Below are positions 28,332 to 36,760 of a stretch of DNA of 61,450 nucleotides, piece by piece. The notes beneath the pieces were generated by a model that ran no database searches, was not told the DNA's origin, and was given only the letters and a program-made list of their open reading frames with translations. Within the stretch, counting starts at the first letter, position 1; each line of letters starts with the position of its first letter. Source of the stretch: Candidatus Uhrbacteria bacterium RIFOXYB12_FULL_58_10 (GTDB lineage: Bacteria > Patescibacteriota > Patescibacteriia > UBA9934 > GWF2-40-263); contig MGFA01000021.1 in the NCBI GenBank assembly GCA_001791645.1, positions 1-61,450 on the forward strand, read 5' to 3'. Both the position numbers and the translations under genes were made by a program.

Positions 28332-29630
28332 ATGGTCAAGACGAAAAAGAAACCAGGAAAGCAAACCAAGCCCGTAAAAAAGCTGGCGGCTTCCTCAGGA
28401 AAAAAGGTCAAGCCCGCAAAAAAGAGCGCGGTTGCCAACAAGGTGGCGAAACCGTCGAAGTCCGCGTCGTCGAAGTCCGCTTCGGCACGCAAACCGTCCC
28501 GCGCTCCTGCCGCTCCCAGGGCGCGATACGTGCGCATGCCTCCGCCCACGCCGGAAGCCATCGACCGGCTGATCCGGAAAGGACAGCAGCGCGGATTCGT
28601 CACGGAAAACGAGGTCCTCTTCGCCTTTCCGGACGTCGAGGATTATTTGGGCGATTTGCGTGAGTTTCTTGAACGGCTCGACCGCATTGGCGTTCACTTC
28701 ATCGAAATGAAGGAAGGAATCCTCGGGCGCGACAAGGAACGTACCGACGTATACGACAAGATCCGAAATACGCGCTCAACGCGAAAGACCAACGAAGTTC
28801 CGGAGTTGTCGCAGGATTCCATCCAAATGTATTTGCGCGAGATCGGAAAGATTCCGCTTTTGAACGGAGAGGAAGAAGTGGCGCTTGCCAAGCGCAAGGA
28901 ACGCAATGACAAGGAAGCGGAGCGGCGCATCATTGAGGCGAATTTGCGTCTCGTGGTGTCGATCGCCAAGAAGTTCGTTGGCAAGCAGCTGTCGCTTCTC
29001 GACCTGATCCAGGAAGGGAATATCGGCTTGTTCCGAGCCGTGAAAAAGTTTGAATATCGAAAGGGATACAAGTTCTCAACCTACGCGACATGGTGGATTC
29101 GACAGGCGATCACGCGTGCGCTTGCCGACCAGAGCCGCACCATTCGCATCCCGGTCCACATGGTGGAAACCATCAACCGGTTCATGCAGGTGGAGCGCCG
29201 CCTTATCCAGGACCTCGGCCGCGAGCCGTTGCCGGAGGAGATCGCGGCGGAAATGAACGAGCCGCTCGAAAAGGTCCAACACATCATCCGCATCTCGCAG
29301 GACACCGTGTCGCTCGAAACGTCCGTCGGCGACGACGACGAAGACTCGAAGCTCGAGGACTTCATCGAGGACATCAAGACCATTTCGCCTGACCGTGCCG
29401 CGGCCCGCGAGCTTCTGCGCGACTACGTGAACAACGCCATGAAGGACTTGAGCCCACGCGAGCAGAAGATCCTTGAGATGCGTTTCGGCCTTACGGACGG
29501 CGTGAGCCACACGCTCGAGGAAGTGGGCAAGGAATTCGATGTCACGCGCGAGCGTATTCGCCAAATCGAGGCAAAGGCCCTCGAAAAGATCCAGTCGCAC
29601 CCCATGATCGAGAAGCTGAGGGATTACTAG
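28332..29630 (+). CDS. rpoD: Primary sigma factor RpoD
   Basis: The 432-residue protein begins with a lysine/alanine-rich low-complexity tail of about 60 residues, then a region 1.1-like domain. Region 1.2 is [15 protein letters not shown]. Regions 2.1-2.4 include [17 protein letters not shown] and [16 protein letters not shown], and region 3 follows. Region 4 is [17 protein letters not shown] with the recognition helix [15 protein letters not shown]. All residues for -10 and -35 recognition are present, which fits the TTGACA/TATAAT-like promoters seen here. It lies directly after dnaG and ends at a strong terminator. Confidence 0.97.
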   Translation: MVKTKKKPGKQTKPVKKLAASSGKKVKPAKKSAVANKVAKPSKSASSKSASARKPSRAPAAPRARYVRMPPPTPEAIDRLIRKGQQRGFVTENEVLFAFPDVEDYLGDLREFLERLDRIGVHFIEMKEGILGRDKERTDVYDKIRNTRSTRKTNEVPELSQDSIQMYLREIGKIPLLNGEEEVALAKRKERNDKEAERRIIEANLRLVVSIAKKFVGKQLSLLDLIQEGNIGLFRAVKKFEYRKGYKFSTYATWWIRQAITRALADQSRTIRIPVHMVETINRFMQVERRLIQDLGREPLPEEIAAEMNEPLEKVQHIIRISQDTVSLETSVGDDDEDSKLEDFIEDIKTISPDRAAARELLRDYVNNAMKDLSPREQKILEMRFGLTDGVSHTLEEVGKEFDVTRERIRQIEAKALEKIQSHPMIEKLRDY

Positions 29631-29667
29631 GAATTAAAAAAATGCCGTACGTTTTAGTCTCCATGCG

Positions 29668-29695
29668 AAAACGAGCTGGCGGGCCAGCTCGTTTT
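29668..29695. terminator. Bidirectional terminator between rpoD and the Clp-like gene
   Basis: AAAACGAGCTGGC (29668-29680) pairs with GCCAGCTCGTTTT (29683-29695). The A and T ends allow termination on both strands, which suits the convergent genes. Confidence 0.85.
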
Positions 29696-29712
29696 GCGTT
29701 ACCAAACGGACT

Positions 29713-30858
29713 CTAGTCGTTCATCTTCCAAAGCCGCACGACGTCTGCGATGTCCTTTTCTGTAACGATCGGTCCGGTCTCGTCTGTGGAAGTTTTGTCA
29801 TGGGCCTTGAGTTGTTCAAGGTGACGCTTGAGCGCACGTTCGGCCTTCTCGATTTCGAGTTCGTCCGGGAACTCGTCATCGAGCGCATCAAGTTCAAGTA
29901 TAACCTCACTCAGACGCTTTGATTCCTTGGCGATACGCTCGGTAGAAGCCGCGGCCGCGGCCGGATCGCTCGAGAGACTCGCATGCGTATACCTTGCTTC
30001 GATTGATACCTTTGCACTTGCCTCGTCGATGAGATCAAGAGCTTTGTCAGGGAGGAAACGATCTTTGATTTTGGCGGAGAGGCGAATGGCCGAGCGGAGC
30101 GTCTCATCCGGGATTTGGACGCCGTGGAACTGCTCGTATGTTCCTTTGATACCGCGCAAGATCTCGAAGCTGTCGGCCTCGTTGGGCTCGCCCACGAAGA
30201 CCGGCTGGAAGCGCCTGTTCAGGGCGTCATCTGGTTTAATGAACTTTTCATATTCCTTCCAGGTCGTAGCACCGACGGCCTGCAGATCGCCTCGTGCCAG
30301 GGCGGGCTTCAGGATGTCCGATATGTTCATTGATCCTTCCGCGCCGGATGCCTCCTCAATCATGTGTATCTCGTCGATAAAGAGAATGACCTTCCTTCCC
30401 ATCGCCTCTATCTCAGAGGTCAGGCTCTTCATCCGTTGCTCGAATTCCCCTCGATATTTGGTTCCTGAGATGATACCGGTTAGGTCGAGGCAAAGGACTC
30501 TTTTTCCCGCGAGGGACTTTGGCACGTATCCTTTGTGGATGCGCCTGGCCAGTCCTTCGACGATTGCCGTCTTGCCCACTCCTGGCTCGCCAAGCAACAG
30601 GGGATTGTTCTTTCGGCGCCTGGAAAGGATGTGCACGACACGTTCGATTTCCTCCTCGCGGCCGATCACTGGGTCGAGGTTGTCCGTCTCGGCCTCATGG
30701 GTAAGATCGCGAGTGTATGTCTTTAAAATCGATTGTCCTCCCCCCATGCCGCGGAAAGATGAACCACCCCCCCTACGTTGCTTGGCAAGTAAGATGACAG
30801 CTCCAATAACTAACGCAATGCCGACGGAAGTGTATGGGTTGATTGATGAGAAATCCAT
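29713..30858 (-). CDS. Membrane-anchored single-domain ClpA/ClpC-type AAA+ ATPase
   Basis: The 381-residue protein starts with a membrane helix (about residues 11-26, SVGIALVIGAVILLAK) and a Gly/Ser-rich linker. A Clp/Hsp100 first AAA+ domain follows: DPVIGREEEIERVV, Walker A GEPGVGKTA (about 90-98), Walker B VILFIDEIHM, sensor 1 AVGATT and arginine finger NRRFQ. A helical C-terminus with a coiled coil (ALKRHLEQLKAHDK) ends the protein. Both the Clp N-domain and the second AAA domain with its ClpP-binding loop are absent. It may act as a membrane-bound unfoldase or remodelling ATPase without ClpP. The start is the ATG at 30858; the track start at 30876 is a TTG. Confidence 0.85.
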   Translation of the reverse strand: MDFSSINPYTSVGIALVIGAVILLAKQRRGGGSSFRGMGGGQSILKTYTRDLTHEAETDNLDPVIGREEEIERVVHILSRRRKNNPLLLGEPGVGKTAIVEGLARRIHKGYVPKSLAGKRVLCLDLTGIISGTKYRGEFEQRMKSLTSEIEAMGRKVILFIDEIHMIEEASGAEGSMNISDILKPALARGDLQAVGATTWKEYEKFIKPDDALNRRFQPVFVGEPNEADSFEILRGIKGTYEQFHGVQIPDETLRSAIRLSAKIKDRFLPDKALDLIDEASAKVSIEARYTHASLSSDPAAAAASTERIAKESKRLSEVILELDALDDEFPDELEIEKAERALKRHLEQLKAHDKTSTDETGPIVTEKDIADVVRLWKMND

Positions 30859-31033
30859 AGAAAAGTGAGTCAGCAACTGGATATTTGATAGATGATGACC
30901 AATCGGTCGAAGCTGATATTTAAAATAATCATATCATGCTTATTAATTTTGGGATAATTTGCAACGGAAATGATATCTTAGGTATATACTTTCGCAAAGG
31001 TCGAGGGAAGAAACATTAGGACGTATAAATCCT

Positions 31034-31669
31034 ATGGATAATGAGGAGGTGACGCTCATAGAACAATCCAAAACAAAACCCGATGCGTTCGGGCGGTTGT
31101 ACGATCGCTACTACCGACCCGTCTTCGGGTTTTTACTCTCGCGAACGCACAACGTTGAGGTCGCAAAGGATCTATGCAGCGAAACGTTCTTTCAGGCGCT
31201 GAAGAACATTCGCCGGTATGAGCCGCGCGGCAAGCCGTTCAAAAGTTGGTTGTTCGCCATTGCGGTCGCGCAACTTGGCACATATTTTAGAAGTCGAAAA
31301 CGCTATCTTCCTGTGGCCATCGATGAAGCGCCAGAGCTGGTGGCAAACGAAGATTATCGCCCTGACGTTGTCATGCTTGCGAGTGAGGATGACGCAGACA
31401 TGCGTCAACAAACGTATCGACTGCGAAAATATCTCAGGAAATTAAACCAAAAGCAACAGAATATCATCAGCATGCGGTTTTTCTCCAAGATGACCGTGCC
31501 TGAAATAGCTGCCACCGTAAAAATGAAGGAAGGGACGGTTAAGTCTCACATTCATCGGTCTCTTAAAAAACTACGGGTCCTAATGACCGAATCGACGGCC
31601 AACGACAGGTATGAACGAACTGACGCTCTCACAACTCGAACAGCTTTTGGAACGGATGGAGCCCGCTGA
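31034..31669 (+). CDS. ECF-like RNA polymerase sigma factor
   Basis: The 211-residue protein has sigma region 2 (FGRLYDRYYRPVFGFLLSR and AKDLCSETFFQALKNI, about 20-60) and region 4 (VPEIAATVKMKEGTVKSHIHRSLKKLR, about 155-182), with no region 3. This is the two-domain layout of extracytoplasmic-function sigma factors. A C-terminal tail past region 4 overlaps the next gene. Two possible -10 boxes lie upstream: TATACT near 30984 and TATAAA just before the start. The next gene is a likely membrane anti-sigma factor, so the pair should respond to an envelope signal. Confidence 0.88.
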   Translation: MDNEEVTLIEQSKTKPDAFGRLYDRYYRPVFGFLLSRTHNVEVAKDLCSETFFQALKNIRRYEPRGKPFKSWLFAIAVAQLGTYFRSRKRYLPVAIDEAPELVANEDYRPDVVMLASEDDADMRQQTYRLRKYLRKLNQKQQNIISMRFFSKMTVPEIAATVKMKEGTVKSHIHRSLKKLRVLMTESTANDRYERTDALTTRTAFGTDGAR

Positions 31670-31985
31670 GACGCCAGACGTTCCAGAACACCGATATGCG
31701 CTACGTCGAGCGCTGTTAAACTCGACATTATTTGAGCGTAATCGATTTTATGTTGTTTGGACGCGGTTTTTTCTTCAGACAACCTCCATCGTGGCCGGCG
31801 GGGCGGTTATCGCGGTTCTCGTGGTGAACGTGCTCACCGTGGAAATCGACCAGCAGACCCGTCGATCATCAGTGGCGGGTCGTGCGCCGGTGCCCATTGA
31901 GATCGTGTCATTTACGGAGAAACCGGAGGTGCGCCACGTGCTTGAATTCGCAAGTCCATCCATTCAGTTCGCAACAAGCCGTTAA
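31611..31985 (+). CDS. Probable membrane anti-sigma factor
   Basis: The 124-residue protein has a cytoplasmic helical N-terminus of about 55 residues, one membrane helix (about 60-77, TTSIVAGGAVIAVLVVNVL) and a short outer segment of about 45 residues. This is the usual shape of an anti-sigma factor, although no zinc motif is present. It overlaps the sigma gene by 59 nt in another frame, which implies coupled translation. The assignment rests on context and topology, not on sequence family. Confidence 0.6.
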   Translation: MNELTLSQLEQLLERMEPAETPDVPEHRYALRRALLNSTLFERNRFYVVWTRFFLQTTSIVAGGAVIAVLVVNVLTVEIDQQTRRSSVAGRAPVPIEIVSFTEKPEVRHVLEFASPSIQFATSR

Positions 31986-31991
31986 TTCAAT

Positions 31992-32031
31992 CATCGTGCC
32001 TACCGACAAGTGGGCACGATGTTTATTTTTT
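31992..32031 (+). terminator. Terminator of the sigma/anti-sigma operon
   Basis: CATCGTGCC (31992-32000) pairs with GGCACGATG (32013-32021), followed by TTTATTTTTT. Confidence 0.9.
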
Positions 32032-32055
32032 CAAACGGTATGTTATGATAGATGT

Positions 32056-32266
32056 GCTCCACGAACGAACTGATTTGGGCTAAATTTGGTACTTGGGCTT
32101 GGTAATGTTCCTCTTCCCAGGAAGAGAACTGAGAGCCACGCGGTTAAGCCGATTCTGACTCGGGTTCCCGGTGAAAACTGGCAGCACGAACAGGAAACGC
32201 GTCCCGATAAGGGAATACCCGACTGCAAGAGGACCAAATCCAGTGCGTACGTGGAGTTTTCGTTTT
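32056..32266 (+). ncRNA. Structured RNA of unidentified family (6S-like shape)
   Basis: The two ends form a long closing helix. CTCCACG (32057-32063) pairs with CGTGGAG (32250-32256), ACG pairs with CGT, and ACTGATTTGG pairs with CCAAATCCAGT with one bulge. TTTTCGTTTT follows the helix, as in an intrinsic terminator. Inside are a perfect CTCTTCC-CA-GGAAGAG hairpin and a helix of TCGGGTTCCC with GGGAATACCCGA. TATGAT lies just upstream (32044-32049) as a -10 box. The rod-like 200-nt shape recalls 6S RNA, but I cannot match the conserved parts of 6S, SRP, RNase P or tmRNA. It could also be the leader of the SanA-like gene that starts 9 nt later. Confidence 0.6.
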
Positions 32267-32274
32267 ATGTTCGT

Positions 32275-32949
32275 ATGATTCGACGTCTCATCCAAATTGC
32301 AGCCTGTTCTATCGTCGTGCCTGCCTTTTTTTGGGGCGGATGCCAATGGATCGTGCTTTCGATGGCAACGGGCGTTGTCGCGTATCCATCAGACAACATT
32401 GCGCACGCGCCAGTCGTAATTGTATTAGGCGCCAGCGTTTTGGCGAATGGACAGCCATCGGACATTCTTGCCGATCGTCTCACCGTTGCGGCAAACTTGT
32501 ATACGGCCGGTCTTGCGGATAAGGTTCTCGTATCCGGCGATAACGGACAGGACGGATACGACGAGGTAAACGCCATGCGCCGATATCTGCTCGCGGCTGG
32601 CGTTGCCGCGGAGGACCTATTTTTAGATCACGCGGGATTTGACACGTATGATTCGATGTATCGTGCCCGACACGTGTTCGGGGTTACGGACGCGATCGTC
32701 GTCACGCAGCAATATCATCTTTCCAGGGCGCTGTATCTGGCTGATGCGGTGGGCATGCATGCGCAGGGCGTTTCTTCCGATCTACAGCCATACGCAAAGC
32801 AGGCCTGGTTTTCCGCCCGGGAGTCATTGGCCCGGGTAAAGGCCGTTGTAAACGTATTATTCGGCGCGGAACCGACATATTTTGGCGAGCCAATCGATTT
32901 GGCAGGAGATGGCAGGACTACGTGGGACGAAGGTATTTCTTCCCCTTAA
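32275..32949 (+). CDS. SanA/YdcF-like envelope protein (DUF218)
   Basis: The 224-residue protein starts with a membrane helix (LIQIAACSIVVPAFFWGG) and carries the full DUF218 pattern. These elements are VVIVLGASVLANGQPSDILADRL, VLVSGDNG, DEVNAMRRYLLAAGV, LDHAGFDTYDSMYRAR and IVVTQQYHLSRALYLAD. E. coli SanA is linked to envelope barrier function and cell-wall stress; the biochemical role is unsettled. The track start at 32086 runs through the structured RNA; the ATG at 32275 is the reasonable start. The 3' end overlaps the convergent rarA gene by 32 nt. Confidence 0.85.
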   Translation: MIRRLIQIAACSIVVPAFFWGGCQWIVLSMATGVVAYPSDNIAHAPVVIVLGASVLANGQPSDILADRLTVAANLYTAGLADKVLVSGDNGQDGYDEVNAMRRYLLAAGVAAEDLFLDHAGFDTYDSMYRARHVFGVTDAIVVTQQYHLSRALYLADAVGMHAQGVSSDLQPYAKQAWFSARESLARVKAVVNVLFGAEPTYFGEPIDLAGDGRTTWDEGISSP

Positions 32950-34165
32950 GACGTTCTGGCAAATAACATTGTTCTGCCTCCTTTGGGTTTTTAAAATCTG
33001 GAGTATATTTGTATCCATCGCCGAACCCAAGGTTTTTCATGAGCGTGGTGGGGGCATTGCGAAGGTGGATTGGGACTGGTTCCGCCGGAAGGTCGCGGAT
33101 GTCGCGCTGGACGCGGCCATAGGCAACGTAGAGCGCGTTCGATTTTGGCGCCTGTGCAAGGTATGCCACGCATTGGGCTAGGATGACGTTACATTCCGGC
33201 ATGCCAATTTGGTGGCTTGCCTGGAACGCCGCGACCGCCTGGACAAGCGCGTTTGGGTCCGCGAGCCCAATGTCCTCCGAGGCAAAGCGAACGAGTCGTC
33301 GTGCCACGTATATTGGGTCCTCGCCGGCCTCGAGCATGCGTCCGAGCCAATAGAGCGCGGCGTCCGCGTCCGAGCCGCGCATTGACTTGTGAAGCGCGGA
33401 GATCACGTTGTAGTGCTCCTCGCCCGCGCGATCATAGAGCAGATGCGTTTTTTGAAGGGCGTCCGCGACGCGCGTTCGGTCGACGTGGCCGGTGCTTGCC
33501 GCGAGTTCGAGCGCGTTCAACGCCACGCGCGCGTCGCCGTTTGACATCATCGCGAGATATTCCAAGGCATCATCGGCAGGCGGGGCTGTCATGGAAAGAC
33601 CGCGTTTTGCGTCTGATAGCGCGCGCCTTAAGATCGCGACGATGTCAGGAACATCGAGCATTTCAAGGATGAACACGCGGCAGCGGGAAAGAAGGGCGGC
33701 GTTCACCTCGAATGACGGATTTTCGGTTGTCGCGCCAATCAGGATGATGGTTCCGTGTTCGACCGCGGGAAGAAACGCGTCCTGCTGCGCCTTGTTGAAA
33801 CGATGTATTTCATCGACGAACAAAATCGTTTTTTCTCCGTACAGCTTTTGACGGTCTGCCGCCCCCGCGATGACCTCACGGATGTCCTTCACCGTTCCGG
33901 AAACCGCGCTGAACGGGACGAAGTTTGCCTTTGTTTGTTCGGCAATGATTTTGGCAAGCGTTGTTTTTCCGCTTCCGGGCGGTCCCCAAAAGACCATTGA
34001 CGGGATTTCGTCGCGAACAAGCGCTTCCCGCAAAATGGTTCCTTCGCCGATGATTTTCCGCTGTCCCTCATATTCCTCAAGCGTTTTTGGCCGCATTCGC
34101 TCCGCAAGGGGTGCGCTTCGGTTTTCGGTCTCCGGAGAGTCAAAGAGGGTTTTGGGCTTGGCCAT
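32918..34165 (-). CDS. rarA: Replication-associated recombination protein A (RarA/MgsA)
   Basis: RarA is a AAA+ ATPase related to clamp loaders that acts at stalled replication forks. The 415-residue protein has Walker A GPPGSGKTTLAK (about 50-60), Walker B LFVDEIHRFNKAQQD, sensor 1 GATTENPSF and the C-terminal tetramerisation domain (GEDPIYVARRLVRFASEDIG). The track start at 34189 is a TTG. TACAGT lies 8 nt before the ATG at 34165, so the message is probably leaderless. Confidence 0.95.
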   Translation of the reverse strand: MAKPKTLFDSPETENRSAPLAERMRPKTLEEYEGQRKIIGEGTILREALVRDEIPSMVFWGPPGSGKTTLAKIIAEQTKANFVPFSAVSGTVKDIREVIAGAADRQKLYGEKTILFVDEIHRFNKAQQDAFLPAVEHGTIILIGATTENPSFEVNAALLSRCRVFILEMLDVPDIVAILRRALSDAKRGLSMTAPPADDALEYLAMMSNGDARVALNALELAASTGHVDRTRVADALQKTHLLYDRAGEEHYNVISALHKSMRGSDADAALYWLGRMLEAGEDPIYVARRLVRFASEDIGLADPNALVQAVAAFQASHQIGMPECNVILAQCVAYLAQAPKSNALYVAYGRVQRDIRDLPAEPVPIHLRNAPTTLMKNLGFGDGYKYTPDFKNPKEAEQCYLPERLKGKKYLRPT

Positions 34166-34204
34166 AGGATAATACTGTAGCACGAACACGGATCCTTTGA
34201 TTTA

Positions 34205-34233
34205 TTGACGGTTTTTCTATTTCTAGGTATGCT
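34205..34233 (+). promoter_or_regulatory. Leaderless promoter of the 34243 gene
   Basis: TTGACG (34205-34210), a 17-bp spacer and TATGCT (34228-34233), then 9 nt to the ATG. It is the clearest full promoter among the leaderless starts in this window. Confidence 0.75.
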
Positions 34234-34242
34234 GCGCGGGTT

Positions 34243-35058
34243 ATGTTTATCACTGTCATTACCGATTGTCGCGACGCCAACGCGCAGTCACGCCAGGAAA
34301 CTCGTTACGCCGAACTGTTTCCTGGAACGCACGTGTCGTTCGTGGGCGTGACTTCGGACATCGAGGCGGCGGGAAATCTCATCGACATGCTTGACGCCGC
34401 GGGCGATGCCGAGGGAGTGGTTGCCGTAAACGTGGCACCACGCCATGGCCGGGCAAAGGAAAAGTGGCCGAATGGAACGCCGTTTGGGTACCTTTGGTTC
34501 AAGAAGGTACTGATCGTGTGCACCATTGACGGCGAAACGTTGTCGCTTTTGAAAAAGTTCGATCTTGCGGACCGAGTGAACGTAACGGATATCCGCGAGG
34601 TGATGGCATTTGGCGGATATGATGCCCCGACGATTGAACGCGCGGCTACCAGCCAGTTTCGTAGCTTTGATTATCTTCCGCGTCTCGCGCGCATCGTATG
34701 GGAGCACAAGCGCGTCCCGTGCGAGGTTCTGCCATTTTCAGAAGTTCCGGACGCGGGCCTGGGCGTATGGTGGATTGATTCCTTTGGCAACTGCAAGACC
34801 ACGCTGCTCCAGAGCGATATCCAGTTCGAGGAAGGGGCAAAGCGTGAGATCGTGCTTAACAAGTTGGCGATAGAGGCCACTTGTTATGCGCAACTTCGCT
34901 CTGTGCCGGATTACTACACCGGGCTCATCGCCGGGTCATCGGGATACGGCGACAGGCGATTCATTGAGCTCGTCGTACAGGGAAGCTCCGCGGCAAAGCA
35001 TTATCAGATCAGCCAGAAGGATACGTTTGAAATCAACGTTGGCGAGAAAGCCGTATAG
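34243..35058 (+). CDS. SAM hydroxide adenosyltransferase-like protein (DUF62)
   Basis: The 271-residue protein has the two-part pattern of the SAM-dependent chlorinase/fluorinase/hydroxide adenosyltransferase family. The N-terminal domain begins FITVITDCRDANAQSR and contains GVVAVNVAPRHG. The C-terminal barrel contains WWIDSFGNCKTTLL, like the usual DxFGN motif, and GSSGYGDRRFIELVVQGSSAAKHY. Family members split SAM to adenosine and methionine. Some motif residues are changed from the usual set, so the activity is uncertain. It has its own clear promoter. Confidence 0.6.
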   Translation: MFITVITDCRDANAQSRQETRYAELFPGTHVSFVGVTSDIEAAGNLIDMLDAAGDAEGVVAVNVAPRHGRAKEKWPNGTPFGYLWFKKVLIVCTIDGETLSLLKKFDLADRVNVTDIREVMAFGGYDAPTIERAATSQFRSFDYLPRLARIVWEHKRVPCEVLPFSEVPDAGLGVWWIDSFGNCKTTLLQSDIQFEEGAKREIVLNKLAIEATCYAQLRSVPDYYTGLIAGSSGYGDRRFIELVVQGSSAAKHYQISQKDTFEINVGEKAV

Positions 35059-35114
35059 ACCCCTTATGCGTCCGCGATAGATGCGGTCCGGATACGGTTT
35101 ACATGATACCAAAA

Positions 35115-35132
35115 GACCCGCTGTCGCGGGTC
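35115..35132 (-). terminator. Terminator of the DEAD-box helicase gene
   Basis: On the minus strand GACCCGC-GACA-GCGGGTC is followed by TTTTGG, just after the helicase stop. Confidence 0.7.
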
Positions 35133-35148
35133 CATTTCTTCGATTTGT

Positions 35149-36603
35149 TTAAACGCCCATGCCTCCGAAGAATTTGCGCGGAGCCATCTTCGGCCTGCGG
35201 CTCCCGCCGCTGCGTCCGCCGGGTTTGGATCCGCCCTGTGGCCTTCGTGATGGCACTCCTTCAGCCTTTGCGCCCTTGTCGCGACGGTATTCTGAATCAT
35301 AGGAGGGGCGCGGGGCACTCGCGCCGATCACCGAGGTACTCCGCGGCCTCGAAGACGACGAAGCGCCATGGGTAGGACGTGGCGCGCCGCCCCCGTGTCC
35401 GCCATGCGGACGGCGAGAGAATGAGCGACTGTCACGGTCGCCTGCGTCGGACATGTCGAGTTTGCGCGCGGGCGGGAGATCTGGAGTTTTTGTGATGTTT
35501 AGCTGGATGCGAACGAGCTTTTCAATTTCACGCACGTCTTTGCCCTGGTCCGGCGTGGCGAACGAAATGGCCTTGCCGGCCATTCCGGCGCGGCCCGTGC
35601 GACCGATGCGGTGCACATAATCTTCAGCCTGGTCCGGAAGGTCAAAGTTTATCACGAGTTCGATGCCGGTTACGTCAATGCCGCGCGCGGCAATGTCAGT
35701 GGCGACCAACACGCGGTACTTGCCGTTTTTAAAACCTTCGAGCGCCTCGCGACGTTGGCTAAGCGAACGATTCGAGTGAATTTCCGCGGCCGTGAAATCC
35801 ATCTTTTTTAGCATACGCGAGATTTTGGTCGCTCCGTGCTTGGTGCGCGAGAACACGAGAACCGTGCCGTGATACTCGTTGAGCAGTTTTTCAAGCAAAC
35901 GGATTTTGTCGGATTTTTCGACCACGAACAATTCCTGCGCGACCCCTTCGGCCGCGGTTCCAGAGCGCGCGATTTCCACGCGCACCGGCATGGCCATGTA
36001 GTTCGCGGCAATCTTTGAAATTTCCGGCGGCATGGTCGCGCTGAACAGGAGAGTCTGGCGCTTCGGCGGAACATGCTTGAGCACGCGGTTGATTTGCGGG
36101 GCAAATCCCATGTCGAGCATACGGTCCGCTTCGTCGAGCACGAGGACCGTGACATTCGAAAGGTCGACGCTTCGTTGGTCCAAGTGGTCGTTGAGACGAC
36201 CGGGGGTGGCGACAATCACGTGCGGATTCTTTTTGATCGCCGAGATCTGGTTTCCAATGGAAGCCCCACCAATAAGCACGGCGGTGCGAAGTCCTGCCTG
36301 TTTGCCGATTTTCTGCAGTGTCTCATCGACCTGCAGCGCCAATTCGCGCGTGGGAAGCAAAACGAGGCCGCGGCCCTTGGTGGCCGCGAGCCGCATGAGC
36401 ATGGGGATGGAGAAAGCAAGGGTTTTGCCCGTTCCCGTTTGCGCGATGCCGATGACGTCCTGTCCTTGGACGGCGATCGGGATGGCTTTCTCCTGAATCG
36501 GAGTCGGCGTGACATACTTAAGTCGGGCAAGGACGTCGAGCAAGCTCGGCGCGATTCCAAGCCCGTAGAACCCACCATTTTGGGGGTTTTGGGTGTTGGT
36601 CAT
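35149..36603 (-). CDS. DEAD-box RNA helicase
   Basis: The 484-residue protein has the full set of DEAD-box motifs: the Q motif (YVTPTPIQEKAIP), AQTGTGKT (I), PTRELALQ (Ia), TPGRL (Ib), LDEADRMLD (II), SAT (III), ARGIDV (V) and HRIGRTGRAG (VI). The C-terminal tail of about 95 residues is rich in Arg, Gly, Pro and Ser, like RhlE/CsdA tails that bind RNA. These helicases remodel RNA in ribosome assembly and decay. The start is MTNTQNP at 36603; a strong hairpin lies immediately upstream in the leader, so autoregulation is possible. Confidence 0.94.
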   Translation of the reverse strand: MTNTQNPQNGGFYGLGIAPSLLDVLARLKYVTPTPIQEKAIPIAVQGQDVIGIAQTGTGKTLAFSIPMLMRLAATKGRGLVLLPTRELALQVDETLQKIGKQAGLRTAVLIGGASIGNQISAIKKNPHVIVATPGRLNDHLDQRSVDLSNVTVLVLDEADRMLDMGFAPQINRVLKHVPPKRQTLLFSATMPPEISKIAANYMAMPVRVEIARSGTAAEGVAQELFVVEKSDKIRLLEKLLNEYHGTVLVFSRTKHGATKISRMLKKMDFTAAEIHSNRSLSQRREALEGFKNGKYRVLVATDIAARGIDVTGIELVINFDLPDQAEDYVHRIGRTGRAGMAGKAISFATPDQGKDVREIEKLVRIQLNITKTPDLPPARKLDMSDAGDRDSRSFSRRPHGGHGGGAPRPTHGASSSSRPRSTSVIGASAPRPSYDSEYRRDKGAKAEGVPSRRPQGGSKPGGRSGGSRRPKMAPRKFFGGMGV

Positions 36604-36610
36604 ACGAAAT

Positions 36611-36639
36611 AAGGTGACCCGATTCCTTCGGGTCACCTT
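36611..36639 (-). promoter_or_regulatory. Hairpin before the DEAD-box gene
   Basis: AAGGTGACCCGA and TCGGGTCACCTT form a 12-bp stem only about 7 nt before the helicase start codon (minus strand). It could be a leader attenuator or translation control element, or a terminator for the plus strand. Confidence 0.5.
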
Positions 36640-36760
36640 AATCGTTGACACACGAGGTTCGAGTCCGTTGGCCCTGTCAGCAGGGTCAAATCACAAAGAA
36701 TACTACCTCATTTCTTCAGAAATGTCAAGATTTTATGGGTCTGTGCTAAAATGCTGCCAC

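Noticed and set aside
28332-28520. Separate histone-like gene in the Lys/Ala-rich start of rpoD
   Set aside because: The frame is continuous with the sigma factor and has no separate stop or start; basic N-terminal tails occur in primary sigma factors.
32140-32235. Resemblance of GGTTCCCGGTGAAAACTGG and CCCGACTGCAAG to parts of a cobalamin riboswitch
   Set aside because: The two parts are separated by about 45 nt instead of a few, the B12 box is absent, and the long closing helix does not fit that family.
32086-32274. N-terminal extension of the SanA-like protein
   Set aside because: The region is explained by the structured RNA, and the DUF218 membrane helix begins right after the ATG at 32275.
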